Below are positions 8,644 through 10,585 of a stretch of DNA of 10,585 nucleotides, piece by piece (positions within the stretch are counted from its first letter, which is position 1; every line of letters begins with the position of its first letter). The DNA is from Euperipatoides rowelli (Eukaryota; Onychophora; Udeonychophora; Euonychophora; Peripatopsidae). The position numbers and the translations under genes were made by a program. Below the pieces are notes generated by a model. The model searched no databases, had not been told where the DNA came from, and saw nothing but the letters and a program-made list of their open reading frames with translations. The stretch is taken from assembly GCA_003024985.2 (NCBI GenBank), contig PXIH01S0001920.1; one strand, written 5' to 3'.

Positions 8644-8967
8644 GATGTGCCAGAGCGATTGTGTTTGGATATGGAAGATCCAGTGCTAGAGGCATTGGGT
8701 GTTTTGGGTTGGATACCATTGGAGAAAAAATTATTACAATTTTGGTTAAATTCTATGGAGGTGTGTTAATGGCCAGGCTCCTTGTAATGTCTCAAACATA
8801 TACTAACTTTATAAACACTAATCCATTAACTCCATAGGCAATAATCATAATTTGTAAATACTAACATCTAACTAACCTGTAACATGTTGAATATGGCAGC
8901 ATATTCAGCATGATGGATAGTCTCGGGATTAGCGAAATGGGAACGAGAGTGGGGGATAGGTTGGAGC
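8644..8967. other. Intergenic or intronic stretch, no gene supported
   Basis: Short plus-strand frames exist, such as a 32-codon one from ATG 8671 that reaches a donor-like GAG|GTGTGT at about 8761, but none is recognised. TTGAATATG and CATATTCAG near 8886-8912 form a small hairpin. The last 40 bases (8928-8967) are increasingly purine-rich on the plus strand and lead into the inverted LTR fragment. They could be the 3' internal end of a retroelement or host DNA. Confidence 0.4.
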
Positions 8968-9008
8968 GGGAAATAAAAAAATGGTTGCGTTATACTTTAC
9001 TCTTGTTT
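8968..9008 (+). repeat. Inverted fragment of purine tract and LTR start
   Basis: GGGAAATAAAAAAA followed by 27 bases of the LTR start (8982-9008) repeats, in opposite orientation, the segment at 10006-10046. The 27 LTR bases are identical; the purine part differs by about one base and one gap. Identity ends sharply at CTTGTTT, where gag begins on the other side, and the joined LTR sequence supplies the TAA that ends the gag frame at 8997. This is a rearrangement junction. Confidence 0.85.
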
Positions 9009-9851
9009 TGGTGTTTTGTGTTTGTCTGAAAGACATACCTTTTCAAAACGGTTTTGTTTGCTGCACTTATGACATTCTTTTCCGAATGCAGGGCAATGTT
9101 GTCTCCCTTGCTCGTGCCAAGTTCCTCCGCAATTTTTGCATTGTTTATTTGTAGTTTGTTGTATTTTAGGTCGATAGTGTGTTTTTGTTGCTTCCATCAC
9201 TTGTTTTGTTTTGAGTTTTCCTCTTAGAATTTGTATAGTTTACTTCACGTTCGTTGTGGTTCACATTAACGTTGTCTTGAGTCACGTGGTTTTCAATTTC
9301 TAGCCTAGTGAATGTTTTTCTGAGCTTTCCATCGTTTTAGCATAATTTAGAATTTCTACGAGTGTTGCATTTGGTGTTCTCAATGCATACTTCCTTAATT
9401 TGTTGTCTTTACATCCTACAATTATTTGAGATTTGATTTCACGTTCTGCATTTTTACATTGGCATAATGCTGACGCTTTTCTGAGCCTTGTATGATATTG
9501 TTTCAAAGTTCTTGATCCAGCTGTTTCATTTGTCTGAATCTGTACATTTCAAATTCTACGTTTACTAGTGGTGTAAAATGAAGATTAAGAGCGTTTACTG
9601 CTTCACTGTACATTGTTCAGGTGCTTGCCAGAGTATCGAATAAATCGTACGTTTCTTCTCCCACAATGCAATAACATGGCACGTTGCTTTTTATCCTCTG
9701 TGACTCCTAATGCCGATGTGAAGTTTTCAAACCGACTTAAATATTTTTTCCAGCGTTGGCCTACTGCGTGAATGTCACTCGAACAGTCGAAGCTTGGAAA
9801 CGGTGCTAAGTTTATTTGGTTTCCCGCGCTAGCTGGTGTTGGACTCGCCAT
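8997..9851 (-). pseudogene. gag: Ty3/gypsy gag pseudogene with zinc knuckles
   Basis: Gag forms the particle that packages the element's RNA. The start ATG at 9851 lies 72 bases after the primer binding site and opens MASPTPASAGN...FPSFD, typical of gypsy gag. A capsid region with RW.KYLSRFENF and DNKLRKYALR segments follows. The nucleocapsid has two knuckles near 9140-9030: CKNC..GTWHEQGRQHC, with wider spacing than usual, and CHKCSKQNRFEKVC, where Arg stands where the usual His should be. Pieces 9851-9603, 9506-9300 and 9200-8997 share one frame. The stretches between them (about 9665-9512 and 9310-9205) read in another frame, so there are about four indels in two offsetting pairs, plus a TGA at 9617-9619. 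The 3' end and protease are lost at the junction with the inverted LTR piece. It is non-functional. Confidence 0.88.
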
Positions 9852-9922
9852 TTTTCCTTGGTTGGTTCCTATGTTTTTCTTTTTGTTTGTTCCTGTGTTT
9901 TTTTCCTTGGTTTGTTATTTTT

Positions 9923-9935
9923 ATCCTCGTCGCCA
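9923..9935 (-). promoter_or_regulatory. Primer binding site, tRNA-Ser type
   Basis: TGGCGACGAGGAT on the minus strand lies two bases after the LTR end. It complements the 3' end of animal tRNA-Ser (GCT), including the added CCA, over 13 bases as I recall that tRNA. This is where minus-strand cDNA synthesis would start. Its intactness contrasts with the broken gag and pol. Confidence 0.8.
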
Positions 9936-9937
9936 GA

Positions 9938-10032
9938 TGTTAAATCCTGCCATTGCTGTGTTGCATAGGATTTTATTGGTGTTGCATGAGGTTAAATTAT
10001 ATGACAAACAAGAGTAAAGTATAACGCAACCA
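9938..10032 (-). repeat. 95-bp LTR of the Ty3/gypsy relic
   Basis: The proposed LTR starts TGGTTGCG at 10032 and ends TTTAACA at 9938 on the minus strand, giving TG...CA ends. A purine tract lies just before it and a primer binding site two bases after it. It holds a polyadenylation signal AATAAA (9972-9977) between two TGCAACAC repeats. Such a short LTR is known for Mag-type elements. The left border is supported by the independent inverted copy at 8982; the right border is inferred from the primer site. Confidence 0.75.
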
Positions 10033-10050
10033 TTTTTTTTATTCCCCATT
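10033..10050 (-). promoter_or_regulatory. Polypurine tract before the LTR
   Basis: AATGGGGAATAAAAAAAA on the minus strand lies directly before the LTR start. It is almost all purine, as expected for the plus-strand cDNA primer. A similar tract (GGGAAATAAAAAAA) precedes the inverted LTR piece at 8982. Here it follows the RNase H fragment within a few bases, marking the 3' edge of the deletion that removed integrase. Confidence 0.65.
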
Positions 10051-10055
10051 TTTAT

Positions 10056-10585
10056 GAAGTAATCTGCCGGGTTTTCTTTTCCTGCTTTGTAGTCGACTTC
10101 AAAGTCGAATAGTAACAGTCTTAACCTTCATCGTTCCATTCTGGCTGATAAATTGCTATAAGGATTGAACAGTGAGACAAGTGGCAGATGATCTGTTATC
10201 ACTTTAAAATGTGTTCTCTGTACATATAGTTTAAAATGTTCCACTGCTCATGTTATGGCCAAGGCTTCCCTTTCGATCTGTGCATATCTTGACTCTGTAT
10301 CAGACAGCATTCTGCTTGCACATGCCAACATCGTCATCTTTCCTTTTTTTCTTTGGACTAGAATTCCTGATATTTCTACGGGACTTGCATCTGTCCAAAT
10401 TTCGGTGTCCGCCTTTTTATCAAAATATGCAAGTGTAATATTCTGTTCTAACTTTTGTACAATTGTTTTGAATGCCGTGTCTTGTTCTCATGTCCATTCC
10501 CACGTTACATATTTTTTTGTCAGACGTCTTAGTGGCTCACTCATGTCTGCGAGGGATGGTATCTGCTGCAAAACATGATCATGCC
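10056..10585 (-). pseudogene. pol: Ty3/gypsy pol fragment: RT end and RNase H
   Basis: This is one unshifted minus-strand frame entering from the right edge. It begins with the reverse transcriptase thumb (IPSLADMSEPLRRLTKK, WEW) and continues into RNase H, the enzyme that degrades the RNA strand of RNA-DNA hybrids. Catalytic residues are visible: Asp in TDAS (10389-10391), Glu in DTESRYAQIERE (10293-10295) and Asp in ITDH (10191-10193). The domain's FDFEVDYKAGKENPADY tail is followed at about 10055 by a sudden jump to the purine tract, so the connection and integrase are deleted. Three in-frame stops, all TGA, lie at 10488-10490, 10248-10250 and 10128-10130. The last two replace Trp residues conserved in the family. 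The palm and fingers of the reverse transcriptase are outside the window. The plus-strand frames at 9772-10578 are shadows. Confidence 0.9.

Larger units (their letters stand above)
8968..10585 (-). mobile_element. Rearranged Ty3/gypsy (Mag-like) LTR retrotransposon relic
   Basis: On the minus strand the order is the end of reverse transcriptase and RNase H (10585-10056), a deletion in place of integrase, purine tract (10033-10050), LTR (10032-9938), primer binding site (9935-9923), gag (9851-8997), and then an inverted piece of purine tract plus LTR start (9008-8968). A normal element runs LTR-gag-pol-LTR, so here pol precedes gag across a single shared LTR. Likely origins are two copies sharing one LTR, an integrated one-LTR circle, or aberrant self-integration during reverse transcription. 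The very short LTR and tRNA-Ser-type primer site recall the Mag lineage. Stops, frameshifts and missing protease and integrase make it inactive. The element continues beyond the right edge. Confidence 0.85.

Noticed and set aside
8671-8769. Plus-strand 32-codon frame from ATG 8671 with a donor-like GAG|GTGTGT
   Set aside because: It is short and unrecognised, and two other frames are also open here. There is no promoter or downstream exon to support it.
9772-10578. Plus-strand open frames at 9772-10017, 10250-10438 and 10255-10578
   Set aside because: They lie opposite the LTR, gag start and RNase H on the minus strand, whose motifs are clear. They are antisense shadows.

Overview
This is AT-rich eukaryotic nuclear DNA (roughly 70% A+T by eye) from an animal, probably a marine invertebrate. 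The evidence is a gene split by long spliceosomal introns with clean GT..AG borders, animal-type LTR and non-LTR retroelement relics, and many poly-A/T runs. The exact phylum cannot be read from the sequence. One ambiguous base (n) lies at 4646. Almost all open frames are short and accidental.

The one host gene I can identify runs on the minus strand. Two coding exons, 7113-7230 and 1756-1826, encode a lysine-rich linker and the Q motif of a DEAD-box RNA helicase, best matched to DDX54 (yeast Dbp10), a nucleolar helicase of large-subunit ribosome assembly. They are separated by a 5286-bp intron that splits the Q motif. The next exon, with the Walker A motif, was not found in 1-1755, so the window ends inside the following intron. 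The first exon of the gene was not found either.

The big intron (1827-7112) is packed with repeats. From low to high coordinate it holds a cluster of stem-loops (2219-2430), a candidate terminal-inverted-repeat DNA element (about 2966-4272) carrying an array of 19-21-bp subterminal motifs, a second candidate element with 20-bp inverted ends (4527-5712) enclosing a 70-bp direct repeat, and a decayed LINE reverse transcriptase (about 5757-6790, minus).

The right end (about 8968-10585) is a broken, rearranged Ty3/gypsy element resembling the Mag lineage, on the minus strand. Reading along that strand, it has the end of reverse transcriptase plus RNase H, a deletion where integrase should be, a purine tract, a short 95-bp LTR, a tRNA-Ser-type primer binding site, and a frameshifted gag with zinc knuckles. 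It stops abruptly at an inverted copy of the purine tract and LTR start. Pol therefore lies upstream of gag, the reverse of the normal order, so the locus is a fused or rearranged relic.

Between them, 7231-8967 is mostly non-coding. It has one unassigned, slightly GC-richer stretch (8340-8643) with coding-like frames. I see no prokaryotic genes, CRISPR arrays, tRNA or rRNA genes, and no convincing new multi-gene system.
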